Assembly: GCA_947167015.1 (NCBI GenBank)
Contig: CAMVGM010000019.1
Coordinates: forward strand, 1 to 34,966
Origin: an uncultured Bacteroidales bacterium
GTDB taxonomy: Bacteria; Bacteroidota; Bacteroidia; Bacteroidales; UBA932
Reading direction: 5' to 3'
DNA length: 34,966 nt
Within the stretch, counting starts at the first letter, position 1, and every line of letters starts with the position of its first letter. The position numbers and the translations under genes are program-made. This document shows positions 1 through 7,311 of this stretch, in pieces. The notes beneath the pieces are model-generated. The model made no database searches. It saw only the letters and a list, made by a program, of their open reading frames with translations, and was not told the origin of the DNA.

Positions 1-1222
1 TCACGATGGCGCCGTCCACCAGGATGCCGAAGTCGATGGCGCCCAGGCTGAGCAGGTTGGCCGGGATGCCGGTCAGGTTCATCAGGATGAATGCGAAGAG
101 CAGGGACACCGGAATGGTGATGGCGACGGCCAGGGCGCTGCGGGGGCTGCCCAAGAAAAGCAGCAGGATCGCGATCACGAGCAGCATGCCGAAGAGCAGG
201 GTGTGCTCGACCGTGTGGAGGGTGGTTCCCACCAGTTCCGTGCGGTCCAGGAAGGTCTTGATGCGGACGCCGTCCGGCAGGACGTTCTCGTTCAGGTCGT
301 CCACCACCTCGTGCACCTTTTCCAGCACCCGGGAGGGGTTCTGGTAGCGGAGCATCTGCACGATGCCTTCCACGCCGTCGCTGATGGACACTTCGTCATC
401 GACGTAGCCCAGGACGCCCTTGCGTTCCAGGTTGCCGTATTTCAGGGTGCCCAGGTCCATGATGCGGACGGGCACGCCGTCCTCGGTCTTCACCACGATG
501 TGGCCCATGTCTTCCAGGTCCGTGACCTGACCGATGCCGCGGACGACATAGCTCACGTCGCCCACGGCGAGCATGCTGCCGCCGGCGTTGGAGTTGTTCT
601 CTTCCAGGGCGGCGGTGACGTCGTCCAGGGAGAGGTCGTAGGCCGCGAGGGCGGCCGGGTCGATCTCGATCTGGTACTGAGTGGTCAGGCCGCCGAAGTT
701 GCTGACGTCGGCCACGCCCTGGATCTGCTTCAGGGCGGGAATCACGGTCCACTGGTTGAGGTCCGTCAGTTCGCGGAGCGACACGCCGGGGCCGCCTGTC
801 AGCACGTAGCGGTAGATTTCGCCCGTCGGGGAGGTGAGCGGGTTCAGTTCCGGCACGGCACCGTAGGGAAGATCGACCTCTCCGATGCGCTCGAGGACTC
901 GCTGGCGGGCCCAGTAGTCGTCGGTGCCGTCTTCGAACACCAGGACGATCAGGGAGAGTCCGAAGGCGTTCTTGCCGCGCAGCATGACCAGCGAAGGGAG
1001 TCCGTTCAGCGCCCTCTCCAGGGGGATGGTGATCTGCTGTTCGATTTCCTCGGCGGCCAGGCCGGGGATCTGCGTGACCACGTGCACGGTCACGTCGGCG
1101 ATGTCGGGGTAGGCATCGATGGACAGCCTTGTCCAGGAGTAGATGCCGAAGAGGCACAGGACGAGGAAGACGGCCGCCACCAGCCATCTCCTTTTGAGAA
1201 GGAAATGATAGATCCGGTCCAT
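1..1222 (-). CDS. Heavy-metal RND efflux pump, CusA/CzcA-like (N-terminal part; runs off the window)
   Basis: Inner-membrane proton-driven pump of the heavy-metal RND subfamily, working with a periplasmic adaptor and an outer-membrane channel to expel metal cations. About 407 residues are visible from an ATG at 1222. They show a first membrane helix (LVAAVFLVLCLFGIYSW), then DAYPDI, a porter domain with FEDGTDDYWARQRVLE typical of CzcA/CusA rather than of drug pumps, and the start of the central helix bundle. That bundle includes DFGILVDGAIV, the acidic helix that carries proton-relay residues in this subfamily. Full family members are about 1000-1050 residues, so more than half lies outside. 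The start is 6 bases after the adaptor gene's stop, so the two are cotranscribed. Which metal is exported cannot be told from this part. Confidence 0.9.
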   Translation of the reverse strand, partial: MDRIYHFLLKRRWLVAAVFLVLCLFGIYSWTRLSIDAYPDIADVTVHVVTQIPGLAAEEIEQQITIPLERALNGLPSLVMLRGKNAFGLSLIVLVFEDGTDDYWARQRVLERIGEVDLPYGAVPELNPLTSPTGEIYRYVLTGGPGVSLRELTDLNQWTVIPALKQIQGVADVSNFGGLTTQYQIEIDPAALAAYDLSLDDVTAALEENNSNAGGSMLAVGDVSYVVRGIGQVTDLEDMGHIVVKTEDGVPVRIMDLGTLKYGNLERKGVLGYVDDEVSISDGVEGIVQMLRYQNPSRVLEKVHEVVDDLNENVLPDGVRIKTFLDRTELVGTTLHTVEHTLLFGMLLVIAILLLFLGSPRSALAVAITIPVSLLFAFILMNLTGIPANLLSLGAIDFGILVDGAIV

Positions 1223-1228
1223 GGCTCC

Positions 1229-2332
1229 CTACCTGCTGAGATAGATCCCGCCGTCGGCGATGATGGTCTCCCCTTCCGCGAGGCCTTCGAGGACCAGCAT
1301 CCGCCCGGCGTCCAGGCTTTCCACCTTCACCGGTACCTTCTCGAAGCGGCTCTCCTGCCGGCGGACATAGACGAACTGGTGGTCCGGCCCCTGGAAGACG
1401 GCCGTGGAAGGGATGATGAGGACGTCTTTCAGGGCGGATTCGAAGCGGGCGGAGACGAACATCCCCGGCTTCAGCGTCTTGTCCGGATTGGCGCATTCGA
1501 TCACCACCGGGATGGTCCGGGTCTTGTCGTCCAGGATGTCGCCCACGTAGAAGATGGTGCCGCGGAGCGGGTCTCCGGAAGACGGGAGCACCGAGGCTTC
1601 CTGCCCCCGGGCGAGGCTGCGGGCGGCGTCTTCGCGTACGTTGGCCGTCACCCAGACCGAAGAGAGGTCGGCCACGGCCACCGGCGGTTCGTCGTCATCG
1701 GCGAGGAGTTGCCCGAGCACCAGGGTGTTGCTGACCACAGTCCCGGAGACCGGCGTGGTCACGCGCAGGGGCTGGCCCAGCTGCACCGCGCCGGGATCCG
1801 CCCCGAACACGGACAGGACCTGGCGGGACATCGCGAGGGCCGTTTCGGCGTCGGAGGCCTCCCGGCGCGCGTCCTCCCATTCTTTTTCCGACACCACGCC
1901 GGCGTCATGGAGGGAGGTCTTGCGCTTCAGGTTGGCGGCGGCCACCGAGGCGGCGTTCCGGTTCTCCATGTACTCCTTTACGGCGGCCATGAAGTCCGGG
2001 GATGACATCTCGAAGAGGACCTGCCCCTTGTGCACCCGGTCGCCCAGGCGGACCGGAATGCGGGTGACGCGCCCGCTGAAGGGGGCGCCGACTTCCGCAT
2101 AGCCGCCGGGACGGGGCGAGACGCTCGCCGTGACGGTGAAGCCCTGGCTGCCGTTTTCCCGGACCAGGGAGGCGAGTTCGAGTTTGTCCGTCAGCGGGGA
2201 GCCTTCCTCGACCGTGACTTCGTTGCCTTGTATGGTGAATCCTGCCGGGGAGTCCTCTCCCTGGCCCTGGCGGGCCTTGCACCCGCACAATACCGATGCT
2301 GCGAGCATCAGTGCGATGTATTCGTGTTTCAT
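1229..2332 (-). CDS. RND efflux periplasmic adaptor lipoprotein, CusB/CzcB-like
   Basis: Membrane fusion protein linking the inner-membrane RND pump to an outer-membrane channel. I place the start at the ATG at 2332, giving 367 residues beginning MKHEYIALML; upstream codons in the same frame give low-complexity Arg/Pro-rich residues and no signal. A lipobox ending in LCGC puts the lipidated Cys near residue 19. Then come a biotinyl-lipoyl-like half (GAPFSGRVTRIPVRLGDRV), a helical hairpin (MAAVKEYMENRNAASVAAANL), the second lipoyl half (VTTPVSGTVVSNTLVLGQ) and beta-barrel segments ending KPGMFVSARF. This order is that of the HlyD_D23/CusB group. It sits between the small His/Cys-rich gene and the pump, all on the same strand. 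Confidence 0.9.
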   Translation of the reverse strand: MKHEYIALMLAASVLCGCKARQGQGEDSPAGFTIQGNEVTVEEGSPLTDKLELASLVRENGSQGFTVTASVSPRPGGYAEVGAPFSGRVTRIPVRLGDRVHKGQVLFEMSSPDFMAAVKEYMENRNAASVAAANLKRKTSLHDAGVVSEKEWEDARREASDAETALAMSRQVLSVFGADPGAVQLGQPLRVTTPVSGTVVSNTLVLGQLLADDDEPPVAVADLSSVWVTANVREDAARSLARGQEASVLPSSGDPLRGTIFYVGDILDDKTRTIPVVIECANPDKTLKPGMFVSARFESALKDVLIIPSTAVFQGPDHQFVYVRRQESRFEKVPVKVESLDAGRMLVLEGLAEGETIIADGGIYLSR

Positions 2333-2388
2333 GGAATGGGGGCTGGTCTGTTTGTACTCGGTTGCGCGCCGCCGGGGCGCGGGACGGG

Positions 2389-2754
2389 TCAGAACAGCGC
2401 AGGAGGCCCCCGCAGGGAGAAACTTTCGGTACGGGCGTGCCTCTCCGCCGGGACGGCGGGTGCCGCCAGGATGCAGCAGAGCACGTCCTGCCGCTCCAGG
2501 TGGATTTCCGGTACGGCGTCGGCGGTATAGACCGCGTGGCAGATCACGTCGATGATCTGGAGCTGTCCGGGCGTGTGGCCGCCGGTGGAATTGCCGGTCC
2601 CGTGGCTTTTTCCGTGGATGTGGGAGTGCACGACCGAGAGCTCTCCGATCTTGTGGCAATGCCAGAACAGGCTGGCGTTGGCATAATTGAAGAGCATGAT
2701 GGCGATGAACGCCACCGTAAGGACGTTGCGGTATTTTCCTCTTTTCAGGGTCAT
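2389..2754 (-). CDS. Small secreted His/Cys-rich protein, probable metal-binding component of the efflux operon
   Basis: A 121-residue protein starting MTLKRGKYRN, with one N-terminal hydrophobic stretch (VLTVAFIAIMLFNYA) that is a signal peptide or anchor. The remainder is rich in potential metal ligands: WHCHK, VVHSHIHGKSHG, GGH, ICH, and a CC pair. I cannot assign it to a named family. Its place as first gene of the RND metal operon, 56 bases before the adaptor, and its ligand content suggest periplasmic metal binding or sensing; that is inference. A near-consensus -7 element (TATCTTTA on the minus strand, 2763-2770) lies 8 bases before the ATG, so the operon probably starts here, in the 37 bases separating it from the GH92 stop. 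Confidence 0.75.
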   Translation of the reverse strand: MTLKRGKYRNVLTVAFIAIMLFNYANASLFWHCHKIGELSVVHSHIHGKSHGTGNSTGGHTPGQLQIIDVICHAVYTADAVPEIHLERQDVLCCILAAPAVPAERHARTESFSLRGPPALF

Positions 2755-2791
2755 GCGGGCCGTAAAGATAACACTCTTTGGCGAATAATCC

Positions 2792-5395
2792 TTATTCGGC
2801 CCAGATTTCGTCGATGAAGATGAAGCCGGGGCTGCCGGCGCCGGGGTGCCATTCGGGGATGGTGCCGATGTTCTTCGCGAACACTTTTACATAGCGCGCG
2901 CGGGTGCTGACGGCCGCTTCGCAGTTCCAGATGCGCACTTCGTAGTCGCGTTCGTCCATCGTGTTGTCCACGCGGGCGACCGGGGTGAAGTCCTTGCCGT
3001 CCTGCGAGACGGAGAATTCGACGTAGCGCGGCATCCAGATCCAGGAGCGGGCGTCCTGGCAGAAGCCGGCGCCCACGCGGGTAAGGTCCCGTTCGGCGAG
3101 CAGGTCCACGACGGCTTCGAAGTCGGTGTCCTGGTAGCCCTGCCAGCCGCCGGTGCGCCAGTTCAGGCCGCCGCGGAAACCGTCGATCAGGCCCTCGTCG
3201 CCGCCGGCGGTGTATTGGCGGCTGTAGCGGGCGCGGATGTCGATGGTGCGATCGCGGCGGATCTGGTGCACTTCGCTGCGGGTGGTGAAGCTGCGGCGCT
3301 CCCCGATCTGGGCGTAGGCTTCCATCCGGCAGGGTTCATAGACCGTGAAGGGGCCCGCGTAGGGCTGGAAGGCGCCCTCGCCGATGCGGTACCAGATGCG
3401 GCCTTCGCCGCGGATGGCCACGCGCAGGGAGTCCGCGAAGATGTCGCTCTCCATCTCGAAGGCCGGGTTGGTCACGATGGTTTTCGGGATGCGGGTGAGA
3501 GATCCTTCGCTTTGCTCAGGATGACAGAGGCCGGGGGTGACCGGATAGCGGTCCAGGGCGGCCAAGACGTACCAGGCGGACATCTGCCCGCAGTCGTCGT
3601 TGCCGCAGAGGCCGTCGGGGGCGGCGGAGTAGAGCGTCTCGAGGATCTGCTCCACGCGGGCGCGGCGCTTGTCGGGCCGCCCGGCGAAGTCGTACAGGAA
3701 GGCCACGTGGTGGCTGGGCTCGTTGCCCTGGGCGTATTGGCCGATGCGCCCGGTGATGTCGGCCTGGGTGCGGCCGGTGTTGCGTTCGTCGGAGCTGAAC
3801 ATCTCGTCCAGGCGCTGTTCCAGGGCGTCCGCGCCGCCCAGCGCGTCCATCAGACCGGCGATGTCCTGCGGCACGAAGAGGCTGTACTGCCAGGAGTTGG
3901 CCTCGGTGTAGTTGTTGTTCACCTCGCGCGGGTCGAAGGGGCTGAACCAGCGGCCGTTGAGGCGGGCGCGCATGAAGCCGGTGGACGGGTCGAAGACGTT
4001 GCGCCAGTACTGGGCGGAGGTCAGGTATTCTTCATAGATGTCCGTCCGGCCGAGGTACTTCGCCACCTGGGCGACGCACCAGTCGTCGTAGGCGTACTCG
4101 AGGGTCTTGGACACGCTCTCGTGCTCGTCGTCGGCGAGCACCAGGCCGTTGGCGCGGAAGCTGTCCAGGCCGAATTCGGGCCGCCTGGACGAGGCCAGGA
4201 GGGCCTCCAGGGCCTTTTCGACGTCGAAGTCGGTGAAGCCGCGGGCGATGGCGTCGGCGATGACCGGGGCGGCGTTGTAGCCGATCATGCAGTTGGTCTC
4301 GTAGCCCCAGAGTTCCCAAACGGGCAGTTTTCCGGCCTCGTCATAGATGGACAGGAAGGTCTTCAGGAAGTCGTAGCTGCGCTCGGGTTCGATCTCCCAC
4401 AGGAGGGGATGCTCGCCGCGGAAGGTGTCCCAGAGCGAGAGCACGGTGTAGCGCTCCCAGCCGTCGGCGCGGTGGACCTGGCGGTCCATCCCGCGGTATT
4501 CGCCGTTAGCGTCGGAGTAGAGCGAGGGGTGGATGCCGGTGTGGTAGAGGGCGGTGTAGAAGCGCCGGAGGTGTTCCTCGTCCCGCCAGGGGCAATCCAG
4601 TTTGCCCAGGTAGGCCTCCCAGGCGGCCTGCGTGGCCGCGCGCTGGGCTTCGAAACTCGCGGGGTATTCCGCGTGCAGGTTCTCCCGGGCGTTCTGCTCG
4701 GAGACGGAGGAGACGGCCACCCGTACCGTGACGGTCCGCGCGTTGCGCGGGAAGGTGAACACGGCCTTGCGCCCGCCGTCGAGGAGTTTGCATTTCGCCG
4801 GGGCGGAGAATTCCATCCAGAAATAGACGTCCTGTCCGCGCGCCCAGCTGCTGGACTGGCGCCAGCCGCTGCAGCCGTCTTTCCGCGGGGTGATGCGCCA
4901 ACCGTCCAGGGGGTCGCGGTGGCGCAGGTCGAGGGTGACCTGGGGCTTGCCGCCGGCGGGGAAGCTGTATTCGTGCACCCCGGTGCGGCGTCCGGCGGTC
5001 AGGCGGGCGAGCACCTGCGGGCCGTCCAGGAACACCTCGTAGTAGCCCGGGGCGGCTTTTTCGCGGCTGTGCGAGAAGGCGGAGGGTTCGCCCGGGCCGG
5101 GCATCAGCAGGATGTCGCAGAGGTCGTCGCAGCCCGTGCCGGACAGGTGGGTGTGGCTGAAGCCGTAGATGAGCGCGTCGCTGTAGTGGTAGCCGCTGCA
5201 GCCGTCCCAGTCGCCCGCCTGGGGGCGGGTGTCGGGGCTGAGCTGGACCATCCCGAAGGGCGCGACGGCGCCGGGGAAGGTGTGTCCGTGTTCGTCGGTG
5301 CCGACGAAGGGGTTGACGTAGTCCGTACGGTTCGCGGCGAGGGCCGGAACGAGGGAAAGCAGGGCGGCGAGGCCGAGGGCGGGCAGACGCTTCAT
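2792..5395 (-). CDS. GH92 family alpha-mannosidase with C-terminal discoidin-like domain
   Basis: Predicted exo-acting, calcium-dependent alpha-mannosidase (GH92 members mostly cleave alpha-1,2-mannose from N-glycans or yeast mannan). 867 residues: a signal peptide without lipobox (LAALLSLVPALA), then the GH92 start DYVNPFVGTDEHGHTFPGA and GFSHTHLSGTGC. The catalytic barrel has SLWDTFRGEHPLL, NNYTEANSWQYS, GNEPSHH (about residues 555-562, the region of the catalytic acid) and CGNDDCGQMSAWYV (about 595-608, containing the Asp pair of the base). The last 150 residues (from about RTIDIRARYS) form a galactose-binding-like sandwich. An unusual insert, CHPEQSEGSL, follows YPVTPG; see the repeat at 3500-3525. 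It is divergent from the PUL regulator across 67 bases, so it may be linked to the PUL, but different control is possible. Confidence 0.93.
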   Translation of the reverse strand: MKRLPALGLAALLSLVPALAANRTDYVNPFVGTDEHGHTFPGAVAPFGMVQLSPDTRPQAGDWDGCSGYHYSDALIYGFSHTHLSGTGCDDLCDILLMPGPGEPSAFSHSREKAAPGYYEVFLDGPQVLARLTAGRRTGVHEYSFPAGGKPQVTLDLRHRDPLDGWRITPRKDGCSGWRQSSSWARGQDVYFWMEFSAPAKCKLLDGGRKAVFTFPRNARTVTVRVAVSSVSEQNARENLHAEYPASFEAQRAATQAAWEAYLGKLDCPWRDEEHLRRFYTALYHTGIHPSLYSDANGEYRGMDRQVHRADGWERYTVLSLWDTFRGEHPLLWEIEPERSYDFLKTFLSIYDEAGKLPVWELWGYETNCMIGYNAAPVIADAIARGFTDFDVEKALEALLASSRRPEFGLDSFRANGLVLADDEHESVSKTLEYAYDDWCVAQVAKYLGRTDIYEEYLTSAQYWRNVFDPSTGFMRARLNGRWFSPFDPREVNNNYTEANSWQYSLFVPQDIAGLMDALGGADALEQRLDEMFSSDERNTGRTQADITGRIGQYAQGNEPSHHVAFLYDFAGRPDKRRARVEQILETLYSAAPDGLCGNDDCGQMSAWYVLAALDRYPVTPGLCHPEQSEGSLTRIPKTIVTNPAFEMESDIFADSLRVAIRGEGRIWYRIGEGAFQPYAGPFTVYEPCRMEAYAQIGERRSFTTRSEVHQIRRDRTIDIRARYSRQYTAGGDEGLIDGFRGGLNWRTGGWQGYQDTDFEAVVDLLAERDLTRVGAGFCQDARSWIWMPRYVEFSVSQDGKDFTPVARVDNTMDERDYEVRIWNCEAAVSTRARYVKVFAKNIGTIPEWHPGAGSPGFIFIDEIWAE
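3500..3525. repeat. Short interspersed palindromic repeat inserted in frame in the GH92 gene
   Basis: The 26 bases read on the minus strand as GTCATCCTGAGC followed by AAAGCGAAGGATCT, with an ATCCT/AGGAT inverted repeat around an 11-base centre. In the GH92 frame they encode HPEQSEGS inside CHPEQSEGSL. From memory, peptides of this type (CHPERSEGS, or VILSEAKDL in another frame) appear sporadically in unrelated bacterial proteins, because a short DNA repeat has inserted into genes. I saw no second copy in this window. Confidence 0.65.
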
Positions 5396-5415
5396 GGCGG
5401 AGGGATTCGTTTATG

Positions 5416-5423
5416 CAAAGGTA
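5416..5423 (-). promoter_or_regulatory. Promoter -7 element for the GH92 gene (TACCTTTG)
   Basis: Exact match on the minus strand to the Bacteroidota -7 consensus TAnnTTTG, 20 bases before the GH92 ATG. No convincing -33 TTTG was found. It is back to back with the regulator promoter at 5448-5455. Confidence 0.55.
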
Positions 5424-5447
5424 ATTTTTTATCCCGGAAGAAGTGCT

Positions 5448-5455
5448 TATATTTG
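5448..5455 (+). promoter_or_regulatory. Promoter -7 element for the PUL regulator (TATATTTG)
   Basis: Exact TAnnTTTG match. Only 7 bases separate it from the ATG at 5463, so transcription would begin at or within a few bases of the start codon, giving a leaderless or nearly leaderless mRNA. A T-run at 5425-5430 lies at about the right distance for the -33 region. Confidence 0.6.
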
Positions 5456-5462
5456 CGAAGTT

Positions 5463-7103
5463 ATGCCACGGACGCTGAAACTTCTCGCCGTCACCCTGCT
5501 GACCTGTGTGCTCGCCGCGTCCTGCCGCGACGCAGCCCCGCGTGGCTGGGCCTCTTCCGGCCCGGGCCTGGACGAGCTGGACAGCTATCTGGCCGCCCGT
5601 CCGATGTACGAGACACGCAAGCAGGACCAGCTGGAGGGCATCCGCCGGCTCGCCGCGTCCACCACCAGCCGCCGCCGGCTGTTCGACTACGGGATGTATG
5701 CGGCCCGGGAGTATTTCTCCTACAGTTTCGATTCCACCCAGTTCTACCTCAAGCAGTGCCTCGACCTGGCCGCGCAGATCCGGGATACGGACCGCTATAA
5801 CCAGGCCGCCATCCTGCTGGGGCACCTCTACGCCAAGGCCGGCCACTATATGGAGGCCTACAACCGCCTGTTCGTGCAACTGGACACCAGTACCCTGTCG
5901 GCACCGCTGAAGGTGGATTACCTGATGGCGCTCTACGACTTCAGCCACGACCTGGAGGGCAATTCCGGGATGGTGGAGCGTCCGCCGATCGCGGACCAGG
6001 CCGTATACCGCCGGCAGCTGTACGGCCTGGTGGAGAAGGATTCCGAGAACTGGCGCCGGCTCCGCCTGGACGAGCTGGTGGCGCAGGAGCGGCTGGAGTC
6101 GGCCGACAGCCTGGCGGCCGTGCTGCTCGCCGGCACCCGGCCCGACGAGCACGCCTATGCGATCTATGCCTATGAGCGTTCGGTGATTGCCGAGCACCGG
6201 GGCCGCGACGCCGAACGGAAAGAGTGGCTGGTGCGTTCGGCCGAGAGCGACATCATCAATTCCGTCAAGGACTACGCCTCGCTGACCCTCATCTCGCAAC
6301 TGGTGCTCCCCACGGACGTGGAACGCTCGTTCCGCTATCTGCGCATCGCGCAGGAGGACGCCATCGCCTACAACGCCAAGCTGCGCCCCTGGCAGATCTC
6401 CCAGTTCTTCATGGAGATCGAGGATGCCTATTCGGCCCGGCGCGTGCGTGCGCAGCGCCTGATCCAGGGCGCGTCGATCCTGCTGGCCGTGCTGACCGTC
6501 GCGCTGCTGATCTTGCTGACGGTGCTGGTGTCCCGTTCGCGCCGCCTGTCCCGGGCGCAGCGCGAGATCGAGGAACGGAACGCCCAGCTGGCGGCGGCCA
6601 ACGCCACGCTCAGCGAGCTTAACCGCGCGCTTTCGCAGACCGACCGCGTGAAAGAGCGCTATATCGTGGATTTCCTGCGCCGTTTTTCCGACAACGTCAC
6701 TTTCGTGCAGAGCGAGGATAACCACGCCCGCGGCCTGCTCAAGCTGGGCAAGGCCGACCTGCTGCTCAAGGAATTGTCGCTCTCGACGCGTTCCGAAAAG
6801 AATCTCAAGGAGTTCTACCGCACCTTCGACCAGACCTTCCTGCAGGCCATCTGCCCCGACTTCGTGGAGCGCTTCAACGAGCTGATCCGCGAGGACGCGC
6901 GCTTCCATCCCAAGCCGGGTTCGCTGAATACGGAGCTGCGCATCTTCGCGCTGATCCGCCTGGGCGTGGACGACTCGCGCGAGATCGCCTCGCTGCTCCA
7001 CTATTCCCAGAGCACCATCTACAATTACAAGGTGGCGGTCAAGAACGCCGCCCTGGGCGACCGCGACCGCTTCGAGGAACAGGTGAAAATGATCGGAAAG
7101 TAG
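5463..7103 (+). CDS. PUL regulator: lipoprotein-type signal, helical TPR-like sensor, one membrane helix, C-terminal HTH (DUF6377-like)
   Basis: Probable membrane-spanning transcription regulator for the adjacent sus operon. With the ATG at 5463 it has 546 residues. The N-terminus is a signal sequence with a possible lipobox (LAASC). A roughly 300-residue helical, TPR-like region follows, likely periplasmic. Next come a single membrane helix near residues 335-357 (SILLAVLTVALLILLTVLV), a short coiled coil (EIEERNAQLAAANATLSELN), and a cytoplasmic C-terminal region. That region ends in a LuxR-like helix-turn-helix near residues 488-530 (ELRIFALIRLGV, EIASLLHYSQSTIYNYK). The architecture matches the DUF6377 regulators found next to SusC/SusD genes in Bacteroidota. 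It is upstream of and codirectional with susC, separated by 208 bases that hold a promoter and direct repeats. No kinase domain is visible, so it is not a hybrid two-component system. Confidence 0.82.
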   Translation: MPRTLKLLAVTLLTCVLAASCRDAAPRGWASSGPGLDELDSYLAARPMYETRKQDQLEGIRRLAASTTSRRRLFDYGMYAAREYFSYSFDSTQFYLKQCLDLAAQIRDTDRYNQAAILLGHLYAKAGHYMEAYNRLFVQLDTSTLSAPLKVDYLMALYDFSHDLEGNSGMVERPPIADQAVYRRQLYGLVEKDSENWRRLRLDELVAQERLESADSLAAVLLAGTRPDEHAYAIYAYERSVIAEHRGRDAERKEWLVRSAESDIINSVKDYASLTLISQLVLPTDVERSFRYLRIAQEDAIAYNAKLRPWQISQFFMEIEDAYSARRVRAQRLIQGASILLAVLTVALLILLTVLVSRSRRLSRAQREIEERNAQLAAANATLSELNRALSQTDRVKERYIVDFLRRFSDNVTFVQSEDNHARGLLKLGKADLLLKELSLSTRSEKNLKEFYRTFDQTFLQAICPDFVERFNELIREDARFHPKPGSLNTELRIFALIRLGVDDSREIASLLHYSQSTIYNYKVAVKNAALGDRDRFEEQVKMIGK

Positions 7104-7120
7104 CGCTTCCCGGCATTTAT

Positions 7121-7198
7121 ATCCACTACTAATTTCACATATAGTAAAAAGATCAATGTCCTGTTTGTCAGGATGTTGGCTTTTTAAATCCGCTACTA
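7121..7198 (+). repeat. Direct repeat pair upstream of susC, candidate regulator binding sites
   Basis: ATCCACTACTA at 7121-7131 recurs as ATCCGCTACTA at 7188-7198, 10 of 11 bases identical, 67 bases apart start to start. The first copy is followed by an inverted TAGTA at 7142-7146. They lie 38-115 bases upstream of the susC -7 element in otherwise A/T-rich, non-coding DNA. Function as operators is inference. Confidence 0.45.
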
Positions 7199-7235
7199 TT
7201 CCATTCTTGTCGGCGGAAGCTGCTTGCAAGCCACC

Positions 7236-7243
7236 TATATTTG
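7236..7243 (+). promoter_or_regulatory. Promoter -7 element for the sus operon (TATATTTG)
   Basis: Exact TAnnTTTG match, identical to that of the regulator gene. No well-placed -33 TTTG is evident, which fits an activator-dependent promoter. The predicted 5' leader is about 60-65 bases. Confidence 0.55.
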
Positions 7244-7254
7244 CCTTCGACAAC

Positions 7255-7271
7255 AAACGGAAAATCCGTTT
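7255..7271 (+). other. Hairpin in the susC mRNA leader
   Basis: AAACGGA, a three-base A loop, and TCCGTTT form a perfect 7-bp stem at 7255-7261/7265-7271, close to the expected 5' end of the sus transcript and about 40 bases before the susC ATG. It is not followed by a U run, so it is not a terminator. A role in mRNA stability is possible. Confidence 0.4.
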
Positions 7272-7311
7272 AAACAAACAATAACCAACGCACCAACTTT
7301 TCAAAAAGCGT

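Noticed and set aside
2846..5800. Long plus-strand open frame opposite the GH92 gene
   Set aside because: Low-complexity Gly/Val/Ala/His-rich translation without motifs; it mirrors the GC-rich codon use of the real gene on the other strand.
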